From contig NZ_AYTW01000017.1 of NCBI RefSeq assembly GCF_002752635.1, forward strand, positions 1-64,000: a DNA stretch of 64,000 nucleotides. Reading direction: 5' to 3'. Made by a program: the position numbers and the translations under genes. Under the pieces are notes generated by a model that was given only the letters and a program-made list of their open reading frames with translations, was not told where the DNA came from and did no database searches. Origin of the DNA: Mesotoga sp. Brook.08.105.5.1. Lineage in GTDB: Bacteria > Thermotogota > Thermotogae > Petrotogales > Kosmotogaceae. Below are positions 8,433 to 17,131 of the stretch, in pieces. The first letter of the stretch is position 1, and every line of letters starts with the position of its first letter.

Positions 8433-8446
8433 GAAACGGTCGTTTC
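8433..8446. promoter_or_regulatory. short palindrome between bglA and degV
   Basis: GAAACG, two bases, CGTTTC: a perfect 6-bp inverted repeat in the gap between bglA and degV, reminiscent of a repressor site. No clear promoter accompanies it. Confidence 0.25.
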
Positions 8447-8539
8447 AACGTTTAACTCTTCGAACTGTGAACGCAGCAATCTAGACGCCGGTCTTAAAGA
8501 GAGGTATGTAATTAGCTTGTATGACAGGGGGTTTGCCAG

Positions 8540-9400
8540 ATGATTGGAGTTATTGTCGATTCAGGTTGTGATCTTCCTGAACAGATGAAAGCAAGAGATA
8601 ACGTTAGAGTTGTACCTTTGAAGATAATTCTGGATGGTAAGGAGTACAGAGACAACATCGACATATCCACACCCGATCTGCTTCACTATATGGAAGATAA
8701 GTTTCCCAAGACATCTCTTCCAAGACCGTCGGAAATCGGTGAGGCTTTTGACAGCCTTTATGAAAAGGGATTCAAGGAGATGCTTTATATTGGAATATCC
8801 AGCGGTCTGAGCGGAACGCTTGGTCAAGTGAAGACTTTTGTCAGAGACTTCTCCGAAAAGCACTCCGATGTGAAGGTCGAGGTAGTCGACTCAAAGAATA
8901 TTTCGATTGGCTCGGGGCTGCTCGCTATGAAGGGGATAGATATGATTAAGAGTGGTATTGCCTTTGAAAAGGTTGTGAGCGAAATTCACGCTTCTGTAAA
9001 GAAATCTAAGGTTTTTTTCTGCATACCTGTTCTGAAGTTTCTAAAGGCTGGAGGACGAATAGGAAAAGTTACTGCAACTATAGGTGATATTCTTGACCTG
9101 AAACCCGTAATAACCGTTGGAGAAGATGGAGTCTATCACAGTGTTTCAAAAGAGAGAGGCATGAAGAGAGCCGTCAGAGCTTCTGTGAAGAATCTCTTGA
9201 ACTTCATTGAAGGCAAGAGGCTTCTGAACATTGCCGCATATACTTCAGATAAGAGTGAAAAGACAATGGAATTCTTTCGAATGGTAATAGAAGAGATTAA
9301 GGCTGCAGGAATAGATGATGTGATAACAGGTCAAATTTCTCAGTCTCTTGTGTGTCATACAGGCCCTGGTCTCATAGGTGTTGCAGCGATTATTGAGTAG
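8540..9400 (+). CDS. DegV family fatty-acid-binding protein
   Basis: The 286-residue protein is full length for DegV/FakB, which bind a fatty acid and, in the FakAB system, present it to a kinase. The family start IGVIVDSGCDLP, the middle ISSGLSGT and the end HTGPGLIGVAA are present. The ATG lies seven bases after AGGGGG. No fakA-like kinase is next to it. It is the last gene before the minus-strand RNA at 9402-9576, whose terminator begins right after this stop codon. Confidence 0.9.
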   Translation: MIGVIVDSGCDLPEQMKARDNVRVVPLKIILDGKEYRDNIDISTPDLLHYMEDKFPKTSLPRPSEIGEAFDSLYEKGFKEMLYIGISSGLSGTLGQVKTFVRDFSEKHSDVKVEVVDSKNISIGSGLLAMKGIDMIKSGIAFEKVVSEIHASVKKSKVFFCIPVLKFLKAGGRIGKVTATIGDILDLKPVITVGEDGVYHSVSKERGMKRAVRASVKNLLNFIEGKRLLNIAAYTSDKSEKTMEFFRMVIEEIKAAGIDDVITGQISQSLVCHTGPGLIGVAAIIE

Positions 9401-9401
9401 T

Positions 9402-9576
9402 AAAAAAGAAAGCCGCCAATTGGCGGCTTAAAAGTCGGGATATTCCAGGGGGTTTCAACATGCACGTCCATTCAACAATATGGGGGGTAATGCGGACTTG
9501 CATATAACTTTTAGGTGCTTTGTCTTTTTTAATGACCGGTTGAGCTTTTGAGGTTGCAAGGGTTCTTATCTGTTTG
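9402..9576 (-). ncRNA. structured small RNA, about 175 nt, unassigned
   Basis: A consensus promoter (9582-9610) and an intrinsic terminator (AGCCGCC-AATT-GGCGGCT at 9411-9428 followed by TTCTTTTTT at 9410-9402) bound about 175 bases of minus-strand sequence without any plausible ORF. The RNA can fold: near the 5' end AUUC..CAG can pair with CUG..GAAU near the 3' end, CAAC with GUUG inside it, and a strong apical hairpin forms from GCAAGUCCGCAUU and AAUGGACGUGC. Length and this closed-stem, open-middle, apical-hairpin shape recall 6S RNA, but I did not match it to a consensus. The 3' end butts onto the degV stop codon on the other strand. Confidence 0.65.
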
Positions 9577-9581
9577 AATTA

Positions 9582-9610
9582 ATTGTACCCAAATTGATCG
9601 GGTTTGTCAA
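9582..9610 (-). promoter_or_regulatory. consensus sigma-70 promoter of the small RNA
   Basis: Minus strand: TTGACA (9610-9605), exactly 17 bases, TACAAT (9587-9582). Transcription would begin near 9575 and run toward degV. The next 390 bases upstream have no ORF in this direction. Confidence 0.85.
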
Positions 9611-9792
9611 GATAGTAGAGTGGAATTATCGGCTTTTAGTTTGTAAACATTTAGTTAATAGGCATCTTCGCGTGTCTTCCAAAGATTTTCTAGTAGACAA
9701 AGTGATCTCTCTTGTAGTTGTTTTGCCAGTAAATTGCGATAATAAGCAGTAGCACTGTTTGTATTACTCTACGTCGTCCGGAGATGTATTGA

Positions 9793-11034
9793 TTGGATAA
9801 GAATCGGCAGACTAGGATTCTCTCGGTTTTTGAGGGTGCAATATACAATGGGTTCTTCTTGATAACTCAGGGTTTTCTTGGTACAGGGCTTGCACTCGAA
9901 TTTGGGGCATCTGAACCGGCGATAGCCTTGATTGGCGTTCTTCCTTCGGTTTCCCAGTTCATTCAGCTGCTGGCTCCATCCTTCTTGAGAATTGTCAAGA
10001 GCCGAAAGCGGGCGATGATGATCTGCGCTTTCGCAAGCAGGCTGTCTACGGCTTTTATCCCTATCGCGCTTGCTCTTGGAATAAACAGGCAGTCACTTCT
10101 GCTGACTATTCTTGCCTTCTTCTCGCTTGCGGCGAGTCTTACCGGAAACTATTGGGTTTCGATTATAAGAGATGTGGCGCCGTTAAAAGGTGCTGCTAGA
10201 TTCTTGAGCATGAGAAACGTGATATTCACTTTCACGAATATGTTTATAACGTTGTTCTACGCCTTTATCCTTGATTCGGTGCCCGGAAGAATGGGTTTCA
10301 TTCTGATCACTGCTTTTGGAGTGGCAAGTGCATTAGTCAGCCTCGTGCTCTTGGGGTTTCATAACGATCCTCCCCACGAAATAAGTCATGGTCGAGGTTT
10401 GTTCAGGGCCGTCACTAAAGACATAAGGTTCAAGCCGTATTTGAGATTCTACTCCTTCTGGAGCTTCTCAATAGCTATTACCTCGCCCTTTTTCGCTTAT
10501 CATGAGCTAGTCAACATGAAACTGGATTACTCATTTCTTAGTATACTGAGTGTCTTCAGTTCACTCCTAACAATACTGTTTTACTTGTTGTGGGGAAAGA
10601 TCGCTGACAAAATCGGGAATCAGGAGGTCCTTGAGTTCGGGGTTCTTGGGGCTTTCCTCAGGACAATCCTGTGGTTGTTTATGGACAACGGGACGGTCTA
10701 TCTGTTGTATATTGACGCTTTTATCGGGACCGCTTCATGGAGCGCCATAAACCTCTGTTTATTCACCACAAGGCTCGACTTGCTTAGCGGGGTTGATGCC
10801 CAGTCTTACTATGCTTTGCTTTCATTCACCAACGGTGCCTCGGCTCTTGTTGGCTCCCTGGTGGGAGGATTTTTCGCTGCATATCTGAACAGGTTCACTT
10901 GGATGGTTGGCGGACACAGGTTTTTCGGCATCCAGATCCTGTTCTTCGTTACTTTTGTTCTGAAGCGTCTCTTTGATTTTCTTGAAGGGAGTCAAGACGA
11001 GAAAGGTGGTCTCTGTGTCGGGAATGGTTTTTAA
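9793..11034 (+). CDS. MFS transporter with displaced C-terminus
   Basis: The ORF encodes 413 residues with about twelve hydrophobic segments and a typical Major Facilitator layout; the loop after helix 2 carries a basic KSRKRAMM motif. The substrate is not predictable. The start is TTG 9793, following CCGGAGATG. The frame ends at 11034, but another frame continues a plausible cytoplasmic tail (KGVKTRKVVSVSG, then AAVLANRLAARPRELIEVL) to a stop at 11150-11152. One T too many in the T4 run near 10977-10980 would account for the shift. The intact protein would have about 452 residues and overlap the pepT start by 17 bases. The change removes only the tail, so the transporter may still work. Confidence 0.75.
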   Translation: MDKNRQTRILSVFEGAIYNGFFLITQGFLGTGLALEFGASEPAIALIGVLPSVSQFIQLLAPSFLRIVKSRKRAMMICAFASRLSTAFIPIALALGINRQSLLLTILAFFSLAASLTGNYWVSIIRDVAPLKGAARFLSMRNVIFTFTNMFITLFYAFILDSVPGRMGFILITAFGVASALVSLVLLGFHNDPPHEISHGRGLFRAVTKDIRFKPYLRFYSFWSFSIAITSPFFAYHELVNMKLDYSFLSILSVFSSLLTILFYLLWGKIADKIGNQEVLEFGVLGAFLRTILWLFMDNGTVYLLYIDAFIGTASWSAINLCLFTTRLDLLSGVDAQSYYALLSFTNGASALVGSLVGGFFAAYLNRFTWMVGGHRFFGIQILFFVTFVLKRLFDFLEGSQDEKGGLCVGNGF

Positions 11035-11152
11035 TTCGGCTGCAGTGTTAGCTAATCGACTTGCGGCAAGACCTAGAGAGCTTATCGAAGTACTAATACA
11101 TAAGAACAAGGCTAAACAACGGAAGGAGAGAAGAAATGGAAAGAGTGATTGA
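11015..11152 (+). other. out-of-frame MFS tail or separate small ORF
   Basis: Starting at GTG 11015 or ATG 11024, this frame gives 45 or 42 residues, helical and very basic at the end (KQRKERRNGKSD). Codon use resembles the neighbours. I favour the view that it is the original C-terminal tail of the MFS protein separated by a single-base frameshift; an independent small gene preceded by AAAGGTGG is the alternative. Confidence 0.5.
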
Positions 11153-12374
11153 ACGGTTCCTAAGGTATGTATCTGTAGAGACTACCTCAAGTTTTGAATC
11201 AGATTCGTTTCCATCAACTGCCAGTCAGCTTGATCTTGCTCATATTCTCAAAACGGAGATGGAGGAAATGGGTCTGAAAGGAGTGACATTGGATGACCAC
11301 GGATACGTGATGGCGACTTTGCCGTCAAATGCTGGTGATGGACTTCCGGTTTTGGGATTCATAGCCCATATGGACACGAGCCCAGATGTGAGCGGCAAAG
11401 ATATCAAGCCTTCAATTGTTGATTATGAAGGAGGCAAGATAGTCATTAACAAAGATAAGGATATTTTCATCGATCCCCGGCTCTTTCCTGAGCTCGAAGA
11501 GTATGTTGGTGAAAGGCTGATCGTGACAGACGGAACTACTCTGCTAGGAGCAGACGACAAAGCAGGAATTGCGGAGATTCTTTCCGCAATAGAGTACCTC
11601 ATTTCAAACCCAGAGATCAAGCATGGCGAAATCCGACTAGGATTTACTCCTGACGAGGAAGTGGGAAGGGGAACCGAGTACTTCAATGTAGAGAAATTCG
11701 GGGCAGACTATGCTTACACAATTGACGGAGGGGCTTTGGGCGAAATCCAGTACGAAACGTTCAACGCCGCAAATACCGAAGTTGTTGTAAAAGGCAGGAA
11801 CATTCATCCTGGAAGTGCAAAAGGTAAGATGAAGAACTCGATACTGATAGCATGCGAGTTCAACGATCTGCTGCCTTCAAGTGAAGTACCTGCGGCAACG
11901 GAAGGTAGAGAAGGCTTCTTCCATCTGCTCAGTATAAAAGGTTCAGTGGAAGAGACAATTCTGAAGTACATCATTAGGGAGCACAATATGGAGAAGTTCG
12001 AACGAAAGAAGAAAATGATTAAGGAAATCGCGGTCTTCTTGAATTCGAAATACGGCGATGATACGGTGACTTTGCAGACAAGAGACTCGTATTACAATAT
12101 GAAAGAGAAAATCGAAGAAAAGATGTTCCTTGTTGAAATTGCAGAAAGAGCTATGGAGAGTCTTTCAATTCGACCAAGGATTTCACCAGTGAGAGGGGGC
12201 ACCGATGGCGCGCGTCTCTCTTTCATGGGTCTCCCAACACCGAACATCTTCACCGGAGGTCATAATTTTCACGGAAGATACGAGTATATCCCGGTAAGCT
12301 CGATGGAAAAGGCCGTTATGGTAATTGTGAAGATTGCAGAGGTGTTTTCTAGAAGAGAAAATCTGGATAGTTGA
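11136..12374 (+). CDS. pepT: peptidase T (tripeptidase)
   Basis: The 412-residue protein is an M20B metallopeptidase that releases the N-terminal residue of tripeptides in the cytoplasm. The zinc-binding and catalytic motifs are all present: IAHMDTSPDVSG, GADDKAG, TPDEEVGRGTEYF, TIDGG and, at the end, GGTDGARLSFMGLPTPN with TGGHNFHGRYEY. Its length equals the family's usual length. ATG 11136 lies after GGAAGGAGAG. It follows the MFS gene closely, perhaps as a peptide uptake and use pair. No terminator is apparent after it. Confidence 0.95.
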   Translation: MERVIERFLRYVSVETTSSFESDSFPSTASQLDLAHILKTEMEEMGLKGVTLDDHGYVMATLPSNAGDGLPVLGFIAHMDTSPDVSGKDIKPSIVDYEGGKIVINKDKDIFIDPRLFPELEEYVGERLIVTDGTTLLGADDKAGIAEILSAIEYLISNPEIKHGEIRLGFTPDEEVGRGTEYFNVEKFGADYAYTIDGGALGEIQYETFNAANTEVVVKGRNIHPGSAKGKMKNSILIACEFNDLLPSSEVPAATEGREGFFHLLSIKGSVEETILKYIIREHNMEKFERKKKMIKEIAVFLNSKYGDDTVTLQTRDSYYNMKEKIEEKMFLVEIAERAMESLSIRPRISPVRGGTDGARLSFMGLPTPNIFTGGHNFHGRYEYIPVSSMEKAVMVIVKIAEVFSRRENLDS

Positions 12375-13185
12375 AGAAGTGTTCAGTATTTGATATTTCT
12401 AACAAACGAGCGATTGTTCCACAAGACAGTGAGAAGCGGCTTTGTTTTGGACGAAATGTCGTGGATAACTAAAGATGGGATTAAGTCATGCCTTTTTTTC
12501 TCTCAGGAAATAACAGGCCGCATGGTCTCTTCGAAAACTCTTTACCTGTCTTAGTAAAGTATTGGCAGGAACAATCTCCACTAATCGGTCTGTCAAGCTC
12601 TGTACTTCCTTATAGTCTTGACTCTAAGTCTCAAACTTGACTTCCTAAGTTGAGAACTGGCGCTAAAAGGATGGAAATGAATGTAAAATACTCTCTGGTA
12701 CCAGGGGCTCCTTCTGAAGATAGATTAGAATCGGAAACATAGGGTTCACCAATAACATTAAGAGGGGATCCCCTCGGATGTGAGAAGACAGATTCGCCGA
12801 TGTACCGGTGCGAATTATATGGAGAGACTACCGGAAAACGCTAGATAACATAGAGATGAATTCCACTGATCTGCTCAAGCGAGTGGCGACTAGAGCAAGA
12901 GCAACGAGTTTCTCATGAGCGATTCAGGAATTGTGTAATCTGTCTTCAAAGAGAAGCCGGTAGGTACGGAACTCGTGATCAATAATTGACTACCTTTTCC
13001 CATTATAACTGTACATCATTTTTGTGTTCGAGTCTTCCTCAATATACCCCATTCATGCACAATGATGCAAGATTAATCGTGATTCGCACAGTCAACCAGG
13101 ACTTTGCGAATCCTTCTAGTTGTTGCTAAGGAAATACCTTTGCCGAGGAATCGGCCGATTTTCTCATGGTCTATGGAGGTGAAAA
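12375..13185. other. 811-base gap with no recognised gene
   Basis: I see no ORF with a ribosome-binding site and no convincing hairpin terminator. A short open stretch near 12780-12910 (plus strand, with frames broken by stops) may be the last trace of a gene, but nothing in it is recognisable. The PEPCK promoter must lie in the last part; TTGACT near 12987 has no good -10 at the right distance. Confidence 0.5.
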
Positions 13186-14838
13186 ATGTCAACCAGTTCC
13201 AGATTCATCAGGGGTGAGATAGGAAAGAATAACCCCCTATTTTCAATGGCTAGAGTAACGATCGAAACTGCTTTCTACGGGAATAACGTGATTCCGGTTT
13301 CTTCCCCAAGTGAAGCCTATAAACTGGCTAAGGACTCTCCTGGTACAATTGTGACGGATCTTCATGTCTTCAAACCCGAGAAGGTCGGACTTGAGTGTGA
13401 CTCGCGAGTTCTGCTTTTCAACGATGGCGCCGTAACAGGCAGGTGTGCTACTGCCCGGAGAATCTTGGGGGAGCCAGGAGTAGATGAAGCGGAATACGGG
13501 GCAAAGATTCGGGAGGCAATCTACAATACAAGAAGTAGGAAAATGTATCATGCACAGGCCTATATAGGATTAGCTGAAAACTTCATGGTCAAGGCCCATC
13601 TTCTTGTTCCAGAAGCTCACGAGAATCTTATCTATAACTGGCTACTGAACTTCCAGCCAATAAACGAATTCTATAATGGGATGTACGAGACCTCTGAAGG
13701 ATTCGAAGGTGAGGGAGATATTTTCGTATTCTCCGACCCGGAATGGCAACATCCGGATCATCCGCTGGGACTATCGTTCTTTGATCCAGAACATAATTGC
13801 GCGGCAGTTCTTGGAATGAGGTACTTTGGCGAATTCAAGAAAGGTACTCTAACCCTTGCCTGGGGTTGTGCCAACAGGCGCGGATTTGCAGCTTGCCATG
13901 GCGGTCAGAAGAGATACAATCTTCAGGACAGAAAATTCGTGGTCGGGTTCTTCGGACTCTCAGGTTCGGGGAAATCGACATTAACGCATGCCAAGCATGG
14001 CGGTAAGTATGATGTAACTGTTCTTCATGACGATGCTTTTGTCATTTCCTCTTCAGACGGTTCCTCTGTGGCGCTAGAGCCTTCGTATTTCGATAAGACC
14101 TCTGATTATCCCTTGAGCAGTGAAGACAATAAGTATCTTCTATCTGTTCAAAATGTCGGAGCTACTCAAGATGATGAGGGGAGAATAGTCATCGTGACCG
14201 AGGATATAAGGAATGGAAATGGTCGTGCAATCAAGTCGAAGCTATGGTCACCCAACAGAGTAGACAGATTTGACGAGCCGGTAGATTCGATAGTATGGCT
14301 AATGAAGGATCCTTCGATTCCCCCTGTGGTTAGAGTTGTTGATCCCGTTCTTGCATCAACCATGGGAGCTACCCTTGCGACGAAGAGAACCTCTGCTGAA
14401 CGCCTTGCGCCAGGCGTGGATCCCAATGCATTGGTAATCGAACCATACGCTAATCCCTTCAGAACCTACCCCCTTTCTGCTGATTTTGACCGTTATCTCG
14501 AGCTGTTCACAAGTAGAAGCATCGATTGTTACATTTTCAACACAGGATACTTCCGTGATCTGAAAGTTCCAAAAGACCTTACTCTTCAGATTCTTGAGTT
14601 GATAGTGGAGAGGCGGGCCGAGTTTGTTCCCTGGGGTCCGTTCACTGAACTGGAGACGATGAAGATTAAAGGATTCATCCCCGATCTTACTGACGAGAGT
14701 TATAAGAAGCTGATAAGAGATAGATTGGTTGACAGACTGAACTTTCTTCGATCCAGAGAAATTGAAAGAGGAGGTTTTGACAAGCTGCCTGCTGAGGCAG
14801 CAGAATCGATTTATTCACTTGTTGAGAGATTAAAATAG
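13186..14838 (+). CDS. pckA: divergent ATP-type PEP carboxykinase
   Basis: The 550-residue protein is a member of the ATP-dependent phosphoenolpyruvate carboxykinase family, which interconverts oxaloacetate and PEP. The P-loop GLSGSGKST (residues 257-265) replaces the usual GLSGTGKTT; an HDDAF motif stands where the usual kinase-2 metal-binding motif is; and the adenine-binding end has ATLATKRTSAE, then IFNTGYF for the usual NTGW. These changes show a divergent branch, so the direction of the reaction or even the substrate may differ. ATG 13186 is preceded by TGGAGGTG. It is monocistronic and ends in a strong terminator. Confidence 0.82.
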   Translation: MSTSSRFIRGEIGKNNPLFSMARVTIETAFYGNNVIPVSSPSEAYKLAKDSPGTIVTDLHVFKPEKVGLECDSRVLLFNDGAVTGRCATARRILGEPGVDEAEYGAKIREAIYNTRSRKMYHAQAYIGLAENFMVKAHLLVPEAHENLIYNWLLNFQPINEFYNGMYETSEGFEGEGDIFVFSDPEWQHPDHPLGLSFFDPEHNCAAVLGMRYFGEFKKGTLTLAWGCANRRGFAACHGGQKRYNLQDRKFVVGFFGLSGSGKSTLTHAKHGGKYDVTVLHDDAFVISSSDGSSVALEPSYFDKTSDYPLSSEDNKYLLSVQNVGATQDDEGRIVIVTEDIRNGNGRAIKSKLWSPNRVDRFDEPVDSIVWLMKDPSIPPVVRVVDPVLASTMGATLATKRTSAERLAPGVDPNALVIEPYANPFRTYPLSADFDRYLELFTSRSIDCYIFNTGYFRDLKVPKDLTLQILELIVERRAEFVPWGPFTELETMKIKGFIPDLTDESYKKLIRDRLVDRLNFLRSREIERGGFDKLPAEAAESIYSLVERLK

Positions 14839-14853
14839 TCTTGTCTGTTAGTG

Positions 14854-14878
14854 GAGCCGCCAGAAGGCGGCTCTTTTT
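14854..14878 (+). terminator. terminator of pckA
   Basis: GAGCCGCC, loop AGAA, GGCGGCTC, then TTTTT: an 8-bp perfect stem 15 bases after the pckA stop codon. Confidence 0.92.
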
Positions 14879-14897
14879 ACCTTATTCGAATCATAGA

Positions 14898-14934
14898 GAT
14901 AAATAAAAAGGATTCCTGACTGGCGTCAGGAATC
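14898..14934 (-). terminator. minus-strand terminator hairpin without a gene
   Basis: A 10-bp perfect stem (GATTCCTGAC / GTCAGGAATC, loop of four) is followed on the minus strand by CCTTTTTATTTAT. No minus-strand gene precedes it. A weak promoter-like TTGACG with a TATGTA about 15 bases on (around 15010-15037) could start a transcript of about 100 bases that ends here. Confidence 0.55.
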
Positions 14935-15287
14935 GAAGGGGGAATTGCTACGAAACGAGGAGTTGTCCGGATTGCGGCTAACTTTGTTATGTGAACGAGT
15001 TCATTGTGAATACATAATAAATGAAGTTAACCGTCAACCACTCAAAGAGATTATACAACTTATTTTTAAAGAAATCAAACCGTCTTTATTATGTAAATGG
15101 ATGTGCAAATTTACATATTTAGGTCTCCGATAACTCCACAGTCTTTCATCAAATTGCCAGTACTGAGCCAGGAGAATTCAGGAAGCGTTATTAGTGAAAC
15201 ACCTTGAATAATGTAATTGTTACGTTCTTAGCATAGTATGATTGTAATTACCTTGTTTTGCTAATCGTCCACGGGAGGTTTCTTACT
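14935..15287. other. AT-rich gap, possible short RNA
   Basis: This 353-base stretch before the ATP-grasp gene is AT-rich. It contains the palindromic segment GTTAACCGTCAAC and the possible minus-strand promoter described for the hairpin at 14898-14934. An ORF at 14945-15133 has no usable ribosome-binding site. No other structure is evident. Confidence 0.4.
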
Positions 15288-16496
15288 TTGAGGGTGTTAA
15301 TTACTGGCGCGAGAATGTGGTATGCGATCAATGCTATCAGACTTCTGGCTAAAAATGGGCATGATGTTTTTGCTGCGGATAGCAGTAAGTTCAGTGGGGG
15401 CCTTTATTCGAGGTACTTAAAGGGGAAGTTCGTCTATCCATCGGTCAGCGATGATAGCGAAGGATTTATCAACGAGATTCTGGAAAAGACAGATAAAATG
15501 AAGATAGATGTGATATGCCCGACGTTTGAGGAGGGCTTTGTTATAAGCAAGTACCTGCATCTTTTTGAGGGTCGGGTCAAAGTTCTGGTGCCTTCATACG
15601 ATCACATCAAGCTTCTTCATGACAAATTCACTATGACAGATTACGCGAGGTCACTTGGAATATGTGTTCCTAGAACAGCATTGCTTGGGGAATTTGAGCC
15701 TAACGGCAGTTCGTTCCCGCTTATAGTGAAACCGCGTAATCAAAGGTCCGCCGAAGGAATAGTGAGAGTAAGTTCTTCCAAAGAGTTCGAGAAGATATCG
15801 AAAGCGCTAGATGGAAAGAGATTTCTTGTTCAGGAGTGGAAGCCGCCTCAACAAATATGTACTACTGGGTTCGCCTACAATGGTAAAATGATAGGAAATG
15901 TTATCTACAAGAATGTAAGAGAGTATCCGGAATCCGGAGGGATAGGAACTTGCAGGATCTCCATTGAATGTGATTCGGTCTTGAGAGACGTTGAGAAAAT
16001 CGTCGGCAACCTCAATTACTCGGGATTCATATCAACGGATTTTCTCTATGATAAGGAAAGAGACGAGTATTATCTGGTTGATGTTAATCCGAGGATGAGT
16101 CCCGGACTCTTGGTGGCATATTGTTCGGGAGTAGATATGGTAAAGGCATATATGGACTTGGTGACCGAGAACAGAGCCGAGCAGATTATGTCGCCAGAAG
16201 TGGGTAATGGCACTTATACAACTGCATTGGAAATAGGCTGGTTCTTCAGCGTGCTGTTCAAAGGAAAGTTTGGTAAAATGAAAGCCTTCTTCAAGAACAG
16301 AAAGAGACTGAGAGACGACTCATGGGACATCCGTGATCCGGCACCGTTCTTTGTGATGCTAATGTCAATGCTTTACACAGCGATTCTTGGGCCTCTTAAG
16401 GGTGGCCAGACTAAGAGTTTTTCTCTGGGAGCAACCTGTGATATAGAGAGCCTCTGTGAAGAGGCGGACTCGAATGAAGTGAGGAAAGCCGTTTGA
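15288..16496 (+). CDS. ATP-grasp domain ligase, carbamoyl-phosphate-synthase-like
   Basis: The 402-residue protein begins with a Rossmann-like pre-ATP-grasp domain (VLITGARMWYAINAIRLL) and continues with an ATP-grasp fold: the PLIVKPRNQRSAEGI segment binds ATP, and YLVDVNPRMSPGL supplies the metal ligands near the end of the domain. Family members join a carboxylate to an amine or thiol through an acyl phosphate; the substrate is unknown. A C-terminal part of about 90 residues has a possible membrane-associated helix (FFVMLMSMLYTAIL). The start is TTG 15288, nine bases after GGGAGG. It stands alone, with 200 bases to the next gene. Confidence 0.85.
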   Translation: MRVLITGARMWYAINAIRLLAKNGHDVFAADSSKFSGGLYSRYLKGKFVYPSVSDDSEGFINEILEKTDKMKIDVICPTFEEGFVISKYLHLFEGRVKVLVPSYDHIKLLHDKFTMTDYARSLGICVPRTALLGEFEPNGSSFPLIVKPRNQRSAEGIVRVSSSKEFEKISKALDGKRFLVQEWKPPQQICTTGFAYNGKMIGNVIYKNVREYPESGGIGTCRISIECDSVLRDVEKIVGNLNYSGFISTDFLYDKERDEYYLVDVNPRMSPGLLVAYCSGVDMVKAYMDLVTENRAEQIMSPEVGNGTYTTALEIGWFFSVLFKGKFGKMKAFFKNRKRLRDDSWDIRDPAPFFVMLMSMLYTAILGPLKGGQTKSFSLGATCDIESLCEEADSNEVRKAV

Positions 16497-16696
16497 CCTT
16501 TGATCGATGAAGAGAGCCCTTTGTCCAGTCCTTCTTCTCGATTTGCTGGTAGGAAGGAACCCTGGATCATCGTTATTCCAATATCTGCTATAATGATTTT
16601 TGTAGAACAGGCTTGAAAAGTATCCCTTTTCCAGATGCACTTGTTTGTTGTTTTCAGCAAGAAGATCCAGCTAGCAGGTTTTTTGGAGTGATAAGC

Positions 16697-17131
16697 ATGG
16701 GAGTGTTCGAAGGTTTTAACAAGACGGTGTTTGTGCTTTCTTATGTTCTCTTGGCGGGTGGTGGACTACTAGTCTCAATCTTCATGACACCTCTGCGAGA
16801 TCCTAGAACTGAAGCCAGAGTACAGGGTTATCTTTACTCTTTTTGGGAGACTATTAGAATACCGGCAGTGGCTACTTTGTTTGTGATTGTTGGCACTGCC
16901 TTATCTATCATACTGATCAGTTCACTGTCGATTATGTGGAGTTTGGTCTTCTTCGGTTCAATCGCCTCTGCCGCGCTCTTTTGGTACAAGGCAGATCGGT
17001 TGATAATAAAGGGGGCCAGTGATCCCAGGTCGATGGTAGAGGTCGACAAGAAGAGTTTTCATAGATATCTGATATACTCAGATCTTTGCATATTATTGTC
17101 AGCGGTTTCCATCGCGTTCTTGATGTTATGA
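16697..17131 (+). CDS. four-helix membrane protein, unknown
   Basis: The product from ATG 16697 (after GGAGTGATAAGC) has 144 residues and four predicted membrane helices: VFVLSYVLLAGGGLLVSIFM, VATLFVIVGTALSIILI, SLVFFGSIASAALF and LCILLSAVSIAFLML. I do not recognise the family. It converges on the ABC-F gene and overlaps its 3' end by six bases. Confidence 0.65.
   Translation: MGVFEGFNKTVFVLSYVLLAGGGLLVSIFMTPLRDPRTEARVQGYLYSFWETIRIPAVATLFVIVGTALSIILISSLSIMWSLVFFGSIASAALFWYKADRLIIKGASDPRSMVEVDKKSFHRYLIYSDLCILLSAVSIAFLML

Noticed and set aside
13020-13040. GTTCGAG resembling a tRNA T-loop
   Set aside because: No T-stem, acceptor stem or anticodon arm can be built around it.
14945-15133. 62-codon ORF after the PEPCK terminator
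   Set aside because: The only purine-rich stretch is two bases from the TTG, codon use is unlike the neighbours, and the sequence is AT-rich leader-like DNA.
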